Assembly: GCA_949752735.1 (NCBI GenBank)
Contig: OX457037.1
Coordinates: 20,007,039 to 20,071,038, forward strand
Length of the DNA: 64,000 bases
Direction: 5' to 3'
DNA from: Lumbricus terrestris
Lineage: Eukaryota > Annelida > Clitellata > Crassiclitellata > Lumbricidae
The stretch's first letter is position 1, and each line of letters opens with the position of its first letter. The position numbers and the translations under genes were made by a program. Below are positions 23,068-34,512 of the stretch, in pieces. The notes beneath the pieces were generated by a model, which ran no database searches, had not been told where the DNA came from, and saw only the letters and a list, made by a program, of their open reading frames with translations.

Positions 23068-24296
23068 TTTCGTGACCTAATTAAAAACCTAGTCCACGTT
23101 GAATGTGGAACACCTGCATCATAATATTGTGAAATAACTGACATTTCTTAATAGTTAAGATTTTAAAAAGCAGGATCTCACTGAAAAAAATTAAAACTTT
23201 TATTAATATCCAAATTATCCATTATTAGTTAAAATGTCCAGAAATATTTGATTCTACCTATATGCTGTCACACTTATTACAAAAAATGGACTTGCCCAGA
23301 TAATCTAACGAGGCCGTTCCCCTCATCCGCAGTTCAAGGTCTCAATTGGAGATTTAAACGCGTTTGTGATTATTTAGCGCAATTCATATAATACATAATT
23401 ATAGTTCCATCACAATCTTACGTTTCTAATATTTTAGTGTGCTTTTTTACTTACATTACATGTAAATTATATCCAAGCGTCTTCTTGAATATACGGACAA
23501 CCCTTTTGACTTGACGCAGCGCTCGTGAATAAGCTATGTTCCCGCGCTTGACTTTTGAGTATCGCTTTAGAAATTTGGAGATTACGATTACAATTACGAT
23601 ACGACATCCATTTTAATTATTTCTTTAAAGTTTTTAATAGGCCCAATTATTATTAGCATGTAGGCCTATTACTCCTAGTGTGATGGATGATCACAAGTTT
23701 TTACAGAAGTCGGCTTTGACTGTCGGCAGACTAGGCAGCCAACGCCCGGGCAATTGAGAAATGTTTCACGTCATACTAGCTGACCTGACCTACTCATAAT
23801 TATGACCAACGCCATCTGGCGACTGGAAGGTTGAGTGGATCTTCTTTGGAGTAGGCCAAGCTTCGTGCACTTTTGTGCCAAGGTGTTAATTAACCATTAC
23901 CCCAAACAATAATTTTCTGTCTTTTTCATGTTGGAAACTTAACATTTTCTTTGCCCAAATTTTAATGTGCATAACTTTGGACTCTGCTCGTAGAATTAGA
24001 TAAAATTTTCAGGAAACATTGATAATTTATCGCTCTTACAATCCGTAAAATTTTATAGAGTTTCATTTGGAGTAGGCTATACAAGTATATCGCAAAAAAA
24101 GGTAACAGTTCAATTGGGACACCGTGTATAAATTAGCATATATAGGCCTATATATGTACGTATATAGGCCTAGTACGTAGGCCTACTCGACTTCTGCGCA
24201 CTGCATGCGTCTATATTCCACAATAATTGCTGCATTGAATGCAATCTTTTAATTGGCGCTAAATTAGACTAGACCTATATTATGCTTACTGTCAAT

Positions 24297-24466
24297 CAGG
24301 GCTTAAAGTGTGTCTGGATGGTCATGCACTTATTTTAAAATCTGAACGCCGTCCGGCCACTTATTGGCCATCTAGAAAGATATAGGCCTACGGGGCGTCC
24401 AGGCACTTCTTTTGGAAAGGTATACGGGCGTCCAGGCACTTATTTTCCCACACTTTATAAGCACCG
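24297..24466. mobile_element. Small hAT-like MITE (170 bp), TSD CTGTCAAT
   Basis: Imperfect inverted ends CAGGGCTTAAAGTGTG and CACACTTTATAAGCACCG. CTGTCAAT is duplicated at 24289-24296 and 24467-24474. The interior has two GGGCGTCCAGGCACTT repeats. Non-coding. Confidence 0.75.
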
Positions 24467-24589
24467 CTGTCAATTCTCTTTTCTTGACGTCCCCATATAA
24501 AACGCCTCCAAGATTTTGTGTTGGAAATGACCCACCCTCAAGCCGACGCGTAGGCTGATAGGCCTATTGGCTACAGCCTACATAGGGGC

Positions 24590-24735
24590 CTTGAGCAAGT
24601 CCTTCACTTGTAGTTGCTCGTGTGCTTCAGCGTGAAACTTCTATAGAGTGTCCGCACTGTACATGTAGTCGGGATCGAGCGCCTCTGAGTAGTGAGCTTG
24701 AAGGGGCGCTATATAAATTGAAAATTAAATGAGAT
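24590..24735 (+). mobile_element. 5'-truncated tRNA-derived SINE
   Basis: Shares the GAGCAAGTCCTTCACTTG body and the AGCGCCTCTGAGTAG...GGGGCGCTATATAAAT tail with the SINE at 14419-14632, but lacks the B-box head. Followed by AAATGAGATAAATAAATAAA. Confidence 0.75.
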
Positions 24736-25959
24736 AAATAAATAAAACCAATGCGTTTTCACAGATTCTATCCCGATACATGATCCATCCACTTCATCGA
24801 TCTTATCCTCATATGTTTGTTTTAAACTCTAAACACCAAAGGCCCATAGCCACACATCAGCCATCTGCCTGTCTGACTCTGACACTGACAGTGTCTTTCG
24901 ACCCCCAGCCTATCTAGTTTGTTTTGATAACCCCTGCATGTGAATAGCCTAAGCTCATTATAGGCGTAGGAGGCGAGGGTCCAGGGGGCAAATGCCCCCA
25001 AATTTCGGGCAAATATGCTTTTCGGGCAAGACAGGCATGGGCGGACAAACTTTTTGGTCCGGTAAACAGGCATGGGAGGATTTTTCGAGGGTGAGGGGTT
25101 AAACAGCTCTATTTTCTGAAGATTTGTACGAAATGACTAAAAAAGGTCATCAATTATTTCTCCTGGGAAAATCGAAAAGGTCATCAGAAAATTTGGTCGA
25201 TGCAAAATGTCGGCGACTCGCGAGACAACGTAAGCCACAGCATGAAATAGTTAGGCCTATATAGTAGGGGAGATTGTCCAGGTTTGGGACAGGTCCAGGT
25301 CCTGCATTGGGACAGTGGTGGTATCGAAGCCGTGGCTATATAAGTATTATCGCGTGTGGCGCCACCCAGGGAACGTATTTAATGTGGTGATCGAATGATC
25401 ATGCGTCTTATCCTGCAATAAAGAAAACGTTTTACAGAAATATTGAACATTTAAATTTTCGGGCTAAAAATTTAAATTTTTACTAACTCAATCTACCAGG
25501 ACGCTATTGGAGTCCGCGAAAGAGATCGGATGAGTTTATTAGGCCTATTGTGATAACATAGGCCTATTTCAATAAAATCGTTTTCGGTTCACGAAACGTT
25601 GCTGTTTCGGACTAGGCCTATATCAGCAATATACAACAATACGGTATAGCCTACATGTAGGCCTACTACAATTAACACAGATTATATGCCTTAAAATGTA
25701 AAAATTGACCCAATGCTGGACATTTTCCCCTGTGAGAGGCAGCATGAGAATGAGATGCATCATGCATAACATGAGGAACAGCACAGCTTGTTGTCGTTTA
25801 ACGACACTGCCATTTCCAAGCTGATTAGTGTCGCCCTCATTTTTCATTCTGGCTTGGGACTGGCGCGAGTTGAAACAGCATAGCAAGTTTTGAATGCTCC
25901 TTATGAGGTTGAGAATGGTATTGTTGTTCCAATTATTGTCTACACGGATCATCGTGAAG

Positions 25960-26214
25960 CAGTAGCGGCGCCAGATGGTCTAGAGAGCTAATTAAACCTC
26001 CCTAAAAAGGCCATCCGGGGGCTAAGCTGCCCTAAAATAGGCATGTAAAACTGAAATATTTCCACGATAAGCGCCCCCTCTTTAAAAAAAGAAATATCAC
26101 GAGACATTTCGACCGGATGACTAAAAAAGTCATTAGAAATTTTTGGCGGATGAAAATGGAAAATTTGCGCGATGGTTCTGCCTCCTAGAACCTTAAATCC
26201 TGGCGCCGCCACTG
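25960..26214 (-). mobile_element. hAT-type MITE, family A (255 bp), TSD TCGTGAAG
   Basis: Ends CAGTAGCGGCGCCAG and CTGGCGCCGCCACTG; TCGTGAAG at 25952-25959 and 26215-26222. It has one internal TTTGGCGGATGAAAATGG unit and is the shortest of the four family A copies. Confidence 0.9.
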
Positions 26215-28047
26215 TCGTGAAGGCATAATAGGTGAAAATACAGGTGATAATCAGGTCATAATAAAGCAAACAATGTTATTGCATTTGCAATTATTAAACG
26301 ACCCATGCACATCGTTTACGAGTCAAATTTATCTTTGGTCTGTCTTTTGGTTTGCAGGACCTGCATGGTGAGATTGTCTTCGATTTGTTTCCTTTTGAAG
26401 TAGGCTATTTTGTTTCCTGTGTGCGTCTTGTTTTGCACTGACTCTCATTCAAACATTAGCTGGTCCAGCACTTGTCACTCTCTACACGTACCGCGGTACC
26501 TCCACTTGCTCCCTATCTTGCTAAGACTATAACTAGCCTATAATAGTTATATGCGTTGTCATATTCTTGAAAACACACCTCTTCTTGGCATTTTCTAGTT
26601 TCCTGTTTCCTTTTTTCTGTCTTCAAATAGCTCTTATAAATGCTGAAAGGAAGGTCTCTATTGTAGGCCTATCACTGTTGTTTTGCTTTGCATTAGGCCT
26701 AATCGAAATCTTAGTGTATTGTTTGTTCCTTCTGTAGGCCTACAGTACAGCCATTGTCGAATTGAGCGAGGCAATGCACGCAATAACCGATGTGCCACAG
26801 ACAGGAATACGAAAAATTATATTGTCCCAACAATTTACTTTAACGAGCCGCATGTATAATAGGCCTACGGCTTTCAACTCTTACGTCGATAGTACAATTA
26901 ACTGAATTGCTTAATTGTGACGAAGACCGTGCACCGAGCTCAGCGGATGCTAGCGAAATTTGCTATCCAACTTTATCGGTCAAATGCGCCCTATAGGACC
27001 GTAAATTGCAGTATTAAAAATTTCTCAAAAGCTGCTTGAAATACTAAACGCGCAGGGCACCCGTATATTGCCATTTTGTCTCAGACATGTTGAGCCACAA
27101 TATCTATTAGACTTCCATGAATTTTCTCCCATTTCAATGAATTTTTTTATTTCCAACAGTTACCAAATGTAGGCCTATCGCGCAGATTTCGACAGTAGCC
27201 TATTATTAATATTCGTGAGAGAAGATTTGCCTGAATTTGTTTTAGAAGTTTTTACATAGGCTAAGGTTTTTCTACAAAATGTTAACAGAAAAAGGCGGAA
27301 AGTCGTTTGCCTATTGGCAAATTGAAAACTAATTGCCCTACGCAGGTGTGCGTGTCAACTTATTAAGTTTGTATATTGTTTGCTACTGTAGCGATCGCTA
27401 CAAGTTCGGTCGCTAATATTATTATTTTTATTTAATGTTTGATCGATTGTGGGGTTTCAGGGATCTGATATATTTATTTTATTTCTGTGTTTTTGAGCTG
27501 CCTTGTGTGACCTATATTTTAATGTTGATTTGCGCTTGACACGGGTCACATCGACCGCTGACGTAGGCAGCAGTCGCTGCTGTTTCATTGAATTCGTGTA
27601 TTTTTCCCACGATATTGGCAATCGTCGCTCGCTGACTTGAAAGACCGCGCCGCCTGCTGTCAACGATTAGGCAAATTATCACACGGTTCGCCCGAGGTGG
27701 TCTGATGAACACAGTGAGCGAGGAATACAGCCAGACAGACAAGCACAGACAGGGAGACAGATTGAGAAGGAAACACTGTAGGCGTGTATGTTAAAATAGC
27801 AGCGTTTTCACAGGGTTGAACTGGTGCATTTGATGCCTACGTGACTGACGGCAGATGACGCTTTTGAGAAGGAGAGATAGAAGGAGAAAGACAGTGAGCT
27901 ACAGACAGAAGCGGAGATACACAGGAGAGGACGCACGTGGCAGCTGATTCTTGCCGCCTTGACACAGCTGTACAGCTGCTGGGTTGGCGCGCGCAGCTCT
28001 CTAGCTGCGCATGCGTAGTAAAGGGGACGCTCTGCAGACCAGGCAGT

Positions 28048-28055
28048 TATAAAAG
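28048..28055 (+). promoter_or_regulatory. LTR TATA box
   Basis: TATAAAAG within GCAGTTATAAAAGCGAGA, present in both LTRs (35174-35181 in the 3' copy). It is preceded by GC-rich sequence with GCATGCG and followed by a leader. Expected start of transcription is about 25-30 bp downstream. Confidence 0.7.
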
Positions 28056-28828
28056 CGAGAGCGGGCAGGTAAAGGCAGACGTGGCCAGAATTTCAAGAGA
28101 AGTGGATGTATACAGACGCAGACAGAATTTCAAGGCGAGTGGATGTATCGCAGTTGATGGTAGTTTTCGTGTTCGAGTCGACCGTTTTAGTGAAGTGAGG
28201 CCAGGATAAAGCGCCGCTTGCACTAGTCATTTGCGTCGTTGCGAATACACGAATTCTGCTGGCGATTCTTTTAAGACATGGAGTCTTTATCGTTTCTGTT
28301 CGGAGCGGAAATATAATCGTCGTTGTTGGAGTTCTGTTCGGCGCATTTATCGCATCGGTTGTTCTCCCGGATTTAACGACAAGGCCTTTCTACGCCCTGT
28401 CACACGGAGTGATATATCGTGGGCATCTAATCGTCTACACTCTGCTCTCGTTCCTCGAAATTGTGTTGCGAAGCGTTTGTTGGTAAAGTGTGGCCTAAGG
28501 GCGTCTTTCTCAAACGGCTTGAATAAATAGCCGAATATTAACCTACGCAACGTGGAAATCGTTCATTGCGTGGAATCAGCGTCGGATTTAGCTGGTTTCT
28601 CTTCTGCGTTTTCAACATCGACGTCTTTCTTGTGTCTTCGTCGCATCTTCTGGAATTCGACACATCGTCGCCGCTCTTCCCACACTGTCGGCTTTGTCCC
28701 TTGTCTTCGGAAATAAGGTACGCTTTATAAGGGAAATAAAAGCGATCGGTTATTTAGATATTTTGGACTGAATTGAAATTGGCCGTGGGACTTGAGTGTA
28801 AATCGGGATTTAATTTAGGCCTACTCCG

Positions 28829-28885
28829 GTTGAAATGTGTTTGCGTTGAAATGTGTTTGCATTGAAATGTGTTTGCATTGAATGG
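28829..28885 (+). repeat. 16-bp tandem repeat GAAATGTGTTTGCATT (three units)
   Basis: Three units here in U5 against five in the 3' LTR (about 35955-36043). The 32-bp length difference between the two LTRs is fully explained by this copy-number change. Confidence 0.85.
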
Positions 28886-29082
28886 TGCTTGCATTTGATT
28901 TCTCATTGAATGCCTTTGCAAATAATAAGAAGTATTAATTAAACTTACTGACTTTAATCATTAATTGCATTGAATGCAACTGTCGTTGATTGCATACTTG
29001 ATTGATAAATAGGAAACTTTCATCACATTTATTGACTATCTTCATTGTGAGCTATAGAGATAAGAGTAATTTGTATAGCGTC

Positions 29083-32000
29083 ATGGAAGAATCCAGGGCT
29101 ACCACCCCTGCCCAGCCTTCGAGGCCGCCATCCTCGATGGAAATTGTCTTAGAGGCAATCCAGATTAATGCCAGGTCTACTCATGAGGCAATTCAGACTA
29201 ATGCTAAGACTACACATGAAGTGATACAGTCGCATGCCAGAGATACGCAAGAGGCGATTGCCTCGGTAGAATTAAACGTCTTGGCGGTGCAATCAAATGT
29301 CAGAGAGGAAATATCTACTGTAAGGTCTGATGTAAGAGAGGAAATATCTACTGTAAGGTCTGATGTAAGAGAGGAAATCTCTGCTGTAAGATATAATGTT
29401 AGAGAAGCGCTGACGGAGGTCGTGTCACGCTTAGAAAGATTAGAAGCATCGCCGGTACCAAGATCTGCTGTGGATTTGAACCCTGGATTGAAATCCACCG
29501 CCTTTACCACTGCGGACGTGCCATACCACTCGACCATCGGCCTGGCAGAAAGTTTTGGGGCTAGACCTAAAGACTTCGCACCTCCCAGTATACTGCGAAG
29601 AAGTGAGCGTTTGTCCAGCAAGGCTCCAATTTCATATAGGGAGCTAGGCAGCCGAGATAATTGGCCGCCTTTCCATCGCTGGGATTCGAACCCGGAAGTC
29701 ACCTCATCCTGTCCTCCCTCTATCTCTAAGAACTATGGTCCACAGCAGCACGCGGTCCCTACGTTCGATGATCCGGAAGTGGCGACTCCGGGGATGACGT
29801 TGGGGGCGGGCGTTACAATTGGTCCCAGCCAGTGGGGTCAAATTGGTTCTAGAGATTTTGGTGATGATAGGTTGGAAGAGGAAACTGACTATGTTAGAAG
29901 AGGAGAAATGGCATTTTCTTCTGAAAGAAGGAAGGAAAGGGAATTTGCTGATAATGTGGATGTAATGTCTGATGATGGTAGTGTAGACATTGAAATCAGC
30001 AAGATAATGGAATTTAGACCTAAAACGGTAAAAATAGTTGATAAAGGAATGCAAACAGCACAACAACCGGAGTTTAGAAATTTGGAAATGAATAAACCGA
30101 TCGCTAATAAATTGTCACGGGAGGGGGGTGATAAGGTCGACCCAGTTCCTTTGTCCTCTTCGTCGCTTCCTCACGTCGAGTATTCTCGACCTGATCCGCA
30201 ATGGAGGATGCAAGCGTCGCTCGCACACGTCGACCAACGAAGAGCGGAAACGGCGCCGAATCGGATCGACAGCCGGCAGCCAATGTCGGGAATGCCGACC
30301 TCAATGCCCGACGGCGCTTTCGACGGCCGAGCAACTTCGACCTTCGTTGGTCGAGACTACGCTCGACCCGACCTTCATCCTGGACCAGCGGCGATGGCGA
30401 CGGTCGACTGGATGCATCCGCCCGCTCGCTTCGATCATCCATACGTATCGTGGATGCCTCCTGCTCCGAACTACGCTCCGAGCGCGTTCTACAACAGCAG
30501 CGACAACCGCGTTTGGTTCGACCCGCTTCGACCAAGCGACTTCGTTCCTCCTCGGTGGCCAACTGTGATGGAATCGGCGAGAATGAGCTCCTGCCTCGGC
30601 GCTCAGAATTTTGGATTCAGCCGCGACGCCGAACTACCGCGATGTCAAGCGGTATTGAAACCGACGAATCTGGAGAAGGCCGGAACTACTGGTGACGATA
30701 GAGCGACGACGTCTACGCTTGCTGAAGTGAAAGTACCGGCGCCCACCAACGTTTCGGTCGGCCCTGCTAAAGTCGTCCCGATGACCTCCGTCGCAACGCA
30801 AACAACAAGCGACTGGGAACTACCGATGACTAGCGCTGGTCGAACATTCAAGGAAGCAGAACCGACCGCGTCGACGACAGCTAAAGTGGGCGAGGTCAAA
30901 CAGTCGTCGCCTTCGCCTACCAAGCCAAAGCAGTGGCTGAAACTCGGTCCTTACTCTGGAAAGACCGATGTGGAGGCGTTCTTACGCAAGTTCTCCGTTT
31001 GCGCAAAGAACAACGATTGGACAGACGAGGAGAGATTGAACCAACTAGTAGTCTCCTTGGTTGAACCGGCGATCCATTTGCTGAGCGAATCGAACGCGGA
31101 TAGCCTGGACACTTGGACGGCTTTGGTCCAGCGACTTCGTGAACGATACGGCAACGCTGAACAACAAGCCCTGTTTCAAACGCAGCTAAGCACCAGGAAA
31201 CAGAAAGTCGACGAGGATATGGGCGTCCTGGTGGACGACATCCGACGTCTCTCCACGCGCGCCTATCCGGGTTCCTCGACAGCTCACAGCGAAGCCATTG
31301 CCGTCCGAGCATTCGTGGATGCCTTGAGAGATCGGACCCTCGCCTTAAAAATCCGTGAGCGAGAACCGAAATCGCTCGACGAAGCATACAAGGTGGCAAT
31401 GCGATTGGACGGCTATCAGAAAGCAGAGGCCGGCGGCCATGAACAACAAGACCGGCGATATGGACGTGTCAACGCTATTAAAGAACAGGAAGAAGATTCG
31501 GAAATGAGGGTTTTGAAACGGCAGGTGGAGCAAATAATGCGACAGCTGGAGCGACAATCCGGGTCAGCGTACAGAGACAATAATCGCGGGTCATGGAGAG
31601 GCCAGAACGGGTCAACCGGAAATGGACGGTACAACGCTAACGGAAATAACTGGCGGAACAACCAACGCTGTTCGATCTGTAATAGAACAGGTCATTGGAG
31701 TTCCGTTTGCAGATACCGACAGGCGGCGGAACCGGAAGCTGGACGATCTGCGCGAAGGTGCTACGAGTGTGGTCAAATAACGGACCACATAGCACGCTTC
31801 TGCCCTCTTCGACAACAGCAGCAGGCTCCACCTAGCGACAACCTTGGTCAACCGGTGAGCGATAATCCCGACAACCCGATCGTCGGTCGTGTCTTTGCTG
31901 TACGGAGTTCCGCTCCAGCGCCGAGCGGGAATCAGTGGAATGGGCGAAACCAGGATCGTCGATCTCGGATGTCGCCATCGTCGACGAGGAGGCGAGATGG

Positions 32001-32169
32001 TGACCGGAACTTGCAAAATGAGGAGCGCCGCTGCTTCTATTGTGACGACAGTTCTCACCTTTTGAGGGGATGCCCCCTCCGCAATAGATCGTCCGACGAA
32101 CAAAACTGGAGATCGCTGGGTGAAACGACAGGAAATCGTCCTCTTGAGAACTTGACGTCAGCTGGGTAA
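29083..32169 (+). CDS. gag: Gag polyprotein, Ty3/gypsy-like, starting inside the LTR
   Basis: 1,028 residues from the ATG with G at +4 at 29083; an in-frame ATG at 29002 is also possible. The first 245 residues lie within the 5' LTR and include a predicted coiled coil made of an 11-residue repeat (REEISTVRSDV). A Ser/Pro/Arg-rich stretch follows. The retrotransposon Gag domain (about 620-800) starts at WLKLGPYSGKTDVEAFLRKF and contains the 'LRERYG...QLSTRKQ' and 'DALRDRTLALKIRE' blocks. Three zinc knuckles follow: CSICNRTGHWSSVC, CYECGQITDHIARFC (one extra residue before His) and CFYCDDSSHLLRGC. The protein should form particles and package RNA. It ends at a stop with no fused protease or pol. 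Confidence 0.88.
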   Translation: MEESRATTPAQPSRPPSSMEIVLEAIQINARSTHEAIQTNAKTTHEVIQSHARDTQEAIASVELNVLAVQSNVREEISTVRSDVREEISTVRSDVREEISAVRYNVREALTEVVSRLERLEASPVPRSAVDLNPGLKSTAFTTADVPYHSTIGLAESFGARPKDFAPPSILRRSERLSSKAPISYRELGSRDNWPPFHRWDSNPEVTSSCPPSISKNYGPQQHAVPTFDDPEVATPGMTLGAGVTIGPSQWGQIGSRDFGDDRLEEETDYVRRGEMAFSSERRKEREFADNVDVMSDDGSVDIEISKIMEFRPKTVKIVDKGMQTAQQPEFRNLEMNKPIANKLSREGGDKVDPVPLSSSSLPHVEYSRPDPQWRMQASLAHVDQRRAETAPNRIDSRQPMSGMPTSMPDGAFDGRATSTFVGRDYARPDLHPGPAAMATVDWMHPPARFDHPYVSWMPPAPNYAPSAFYNSSDNRVWFDPLRPSDFVPPRWPTVMESARMSSCLGAQNFGFSRDAELPRCQAVLKPTNLEKAGTTGDDRATTSTLAEVKVPAPTNVSVGPAKVVPMTSVATQTTSDWELPMTSAGRTFKEAEPTASTTAKVGEVKQSSPSPTKPKQWLKLGPYSGKTDVEAFLRKFSVCAKNNDWTDEERLNQLVVSLVEPAIHLLSESNADSLDTWTALVQRLRERYGNAEQQALFQTQLSTRKQKVDEDMGVLVDDIRRLSTRAYPGSSTAHSEAIAVRAFVDALRDRTLALKIREREPKSLDEAYKVAMRLDGYQKAEAGGHEQQDRRYGRVNAIKEQEEDSEMRVLKRQVEQIMRQLERQSGSAYRDNNRGSWRGQNGSTGNGRYNANGNNWRNNQRCSICNRTGHWSSVCRYRQAAEPEAGRSARRCYECGQITDHIARFCPLRQQQQAPPSDNLGQPVSDNPDNPIVGRVFAVRSSAPAPSGNQWNGRNQDRRSRMSPSSTRRRDGDRNLQNEERRCFYCDDSSHLLRGCPLRNRSSDEQNWRSLGETTGNRPLENLTSAG
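29820..29837 (+). promoter_or_regulatory. Primer-binding site of the gag-only element
   Basis: TGGTCCCAGCCAGTGGGG begins two bases after the LTR end. It closely parallels TGGTACCAGAAGTGGGG at the same place in the second element. TGG pairs with the CCA end of a tRNA; which tRNA I cannot say. It is read in frame as part of Gag (IGPSQWGQ). Confidence 0.75.
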
Positions 32170-34512
32170 CCTCTGTTGAATGACCGCTTAATTTGCGGCC
32201 ATTTTGAATGCAGGAAGCACCTGTAACGCTGTTTTATTTTGATTTTGATGAATACATTTTTGATTTACATGTGGAAGGCTTTACATGTGTGTGTTACCGT
32301 GTAAATAACTGTATTCTTGCATCGTATGTTGTGCAGTCATAGATGTATGACATAGTATTAATATTTGTATTGCATTGCCGACTGTTTGATTAATGTTCGC
32401 AATGTTGATATAGATTAGGATTGCATTGCATTGAAGCGTTGGACAATTTCATTATTGCCTTGCTATAGACAGAATGTGAACTGTCATTGCTCTTGCATTG
32501 TGCTATATAAATATTAATTTGACCTGAAGATAGATTGACTAAGGTTGCATATTTTAATTAAGTCTGTTGATCATGATTGTGTGACCTTGTGAACTGAGGC
32601 CTAGATATCAGGGATGAGTTACATTGATGTAATGTAAGGCAAGAGTAGCCTTAGACATAGGCCTAACCTATATGTTTTCGCCCACCGATAATCTGATTAA
32701 TAATAAGAGATTCATAGAGTTAATTTTTGATGATGTTAATTGTATATATATATATTAAGTGTATAGAGTCATATTAATTGAGTCCAAGAGGCGGTACATA
32801 AAATGTTTAGTAGGCCCATATAGCGTTTATGTATATATTAAGTATATAGACGCATAATGGATGATTTAAAGAGGCGCTAAATGAATGCTTGGAGTCCTAT
32901 ATAGCGCTTAACTTCGTTTATGAGGTTATGCAAATCTGTCGGGATATTATATATTTAATTTGCCTCGATTAAAATGTAGGTCTACTTGGTCGGTAGCTTA
33001 ACGTCAGGCATAAACGTTAATTGTAGTTTAGTTATGCTGTGTAATTTTTGCATTAGTTTTGCAGTTTTGCCTAATTCCAGCCTGCAATGGAATTATATGG
33101 TTAAACTGCGGGGCCTAATAAAATTAACTAGGGCCAGGCATATATATAGGAGCTCTATCTGCGCAGGAATAATGTTGGCCGATATAATTTGACATTTGAT
33201 TTGCAATACGCGTAGATTTGCCATGCCGGGTTTTATTAATATTAATTTAGTAAAGGATTTGCTACGATTTATTGATTGACCTAATTTTGGATTCGTAGAA
33301 ATAGGCCTAATTTTGTGCACGGACAGTGTTACGTCGGTCGTCGTATGATGCACTTTGGCCTACATGATGGTTTGTTGCCTAACTCCCACGGTTAGAAACA
33401 CGCTATAGTGGATGGCGTGGGAAGATAGGTACTGAGTCGACGCATCAACGCGGCGATTATTATCGACCGATGATTTTCCCAGGCGCTGACGCGTGTGTGG
33501 CCTGATGCATGTGCTAATGATAGACTGCCTGAAGGATGATGCAAATGCATAAGATAGACTAAAGTGGCCTAACTGTTGATTTGCGCTTTAGACTAAGATC
33601 TCATATTAAAATCATGATAATCCTTTTAGGCCTATGATTTTTACGGTTACGCTGTATCGTGAAAGACGATTACACAGTGTGACTGTTCTATAACGTTAAT
33701 CGCAGTAATATGTTACGTTAGCCTATGTTTAAACGGCCTATTTTAATTCTGTGCATAATCGGTTGCATTTTTTAATAATTAAGTAGGCCTACTGAAAGAT
33801 GTTGTGAAGAGAGCGGCTTATTAAGCTGAAGTTAGGCTTGGTCTTTTACGGTAAACTTTGATGAGAGCCTACGGATAGTTATAATAATCATTAGCTTTTT
33901 AGAGACTTTAGCTGTGTGCACAGTCTCTGGTAATTTGCTAGGATAGCACTGTTCTTTATTAGATGTTGAGGTTAATGGGTTCCGAGACTTAGGTTTAACT
34001 GCTCAGAGTGTCTTTAAATGTAGACTTTTTCCTACAGTGAAACGCCTAAAGAGTCTCGATGATAAATGCCACGAGTGGCCTATTGATATGATGACCTGTC
34101 GTAATGGTAACGTAGGCCTAATGGATTTTGTAGCTGTGTCGTAGGTTCTCAAGTCAATGTTTGCCATGGGAGGCTTTGTGCTTAACTGAACTGAAGGAAG
34201 CCTATATACACTATATATATACATGCTTTTGAGCTTCTCTGAAATCTTAGCAGAAGAGTTATATAAATTCAGTCACTTTTAATGAACGCTTAGCTTGAAA
34301 TGACATTTGTGCGCTTAAATGTGAGACTGTTGATTGCTTATCGCTGAACGTTGTGCGGTGATGCTGTTACATGTGTTCATTGCATACTTTTAATTTTCGC
34401 TTTTAAGGTAAATTCTTGATGTAAAACCTGGAGTAGGTGGCCTTACTAGAAATTTTAAGATATCTTTTCTCATTTAAAGAAATCTTAAAATTTGGGGGGT
34501 AGCCGTAGACAG
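32170..34512 (+). other. Non-coding 3' part of the gag-only element
   Basis: About 2.3 kb without recognisable pol domains, AT-rich with GTGCTATATAAATATT and TATATA stretches. A G-run (TTTGGGGGG) ends 13 bp before the 3' LTR and may be the polypurine tract, though the spacing is odd: in the second element the purine tract directly abuts the LTR. Confidence 0.65.

Larger units (their letters stand above)
23068..27382. other. Gene-free intergenic stretch with MITEs and SINE
   Basis: Lies upstream of the minus-strand gene. It contains the elements listed separately (24297-24466, 24590-24735, 25960-26214) plus many TAGGCCTA palindromes. About 24980-25250 holds a decayed stretch like the MITE family A interior (GACTAAAAAAGGTCATCA). 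No coding region is recognised. Confidence 0.5.
27387..29817 (+). repeat. 5' LTR of the gag-only element (2431 bp)
   Basis: Starts with the 16-bp perfect palindrome TGTAGCGATCGCTACA. A TATA box at 28048-28055 (TATAAAAG) marks the U3 end. AATAAA at 28735-28740 is the likely poly(A) signal in R. U5 is unusually long and contains 245 in-frame codons of Gag. Extent is defined by the TSD and by identity to 34513-36975. Confidence 0.88.

Noticed and set aside
27937..28530. Two 90-99-codon frames in the LTR (repeated at 35063-35656)
   Set aside because: They lie in U3/R leader sequence around the TATA box, show no known domain and are duplicated only because the LTR is. The Gag start at 29083 is the better-supported frame.
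28829..28885. CRISPR-like repeat
   Set aside because: The 16-bp units are directly head to tail without spacers, in a eukaryotic LTR.
30104..30695. Long Arg/Ser-rich frames overlapping Gag on both strands
   Set aside because: The GC-richer Gag sequence with TCG-rich codons leaves other frames open. Domain homology is only in the Gag frame.
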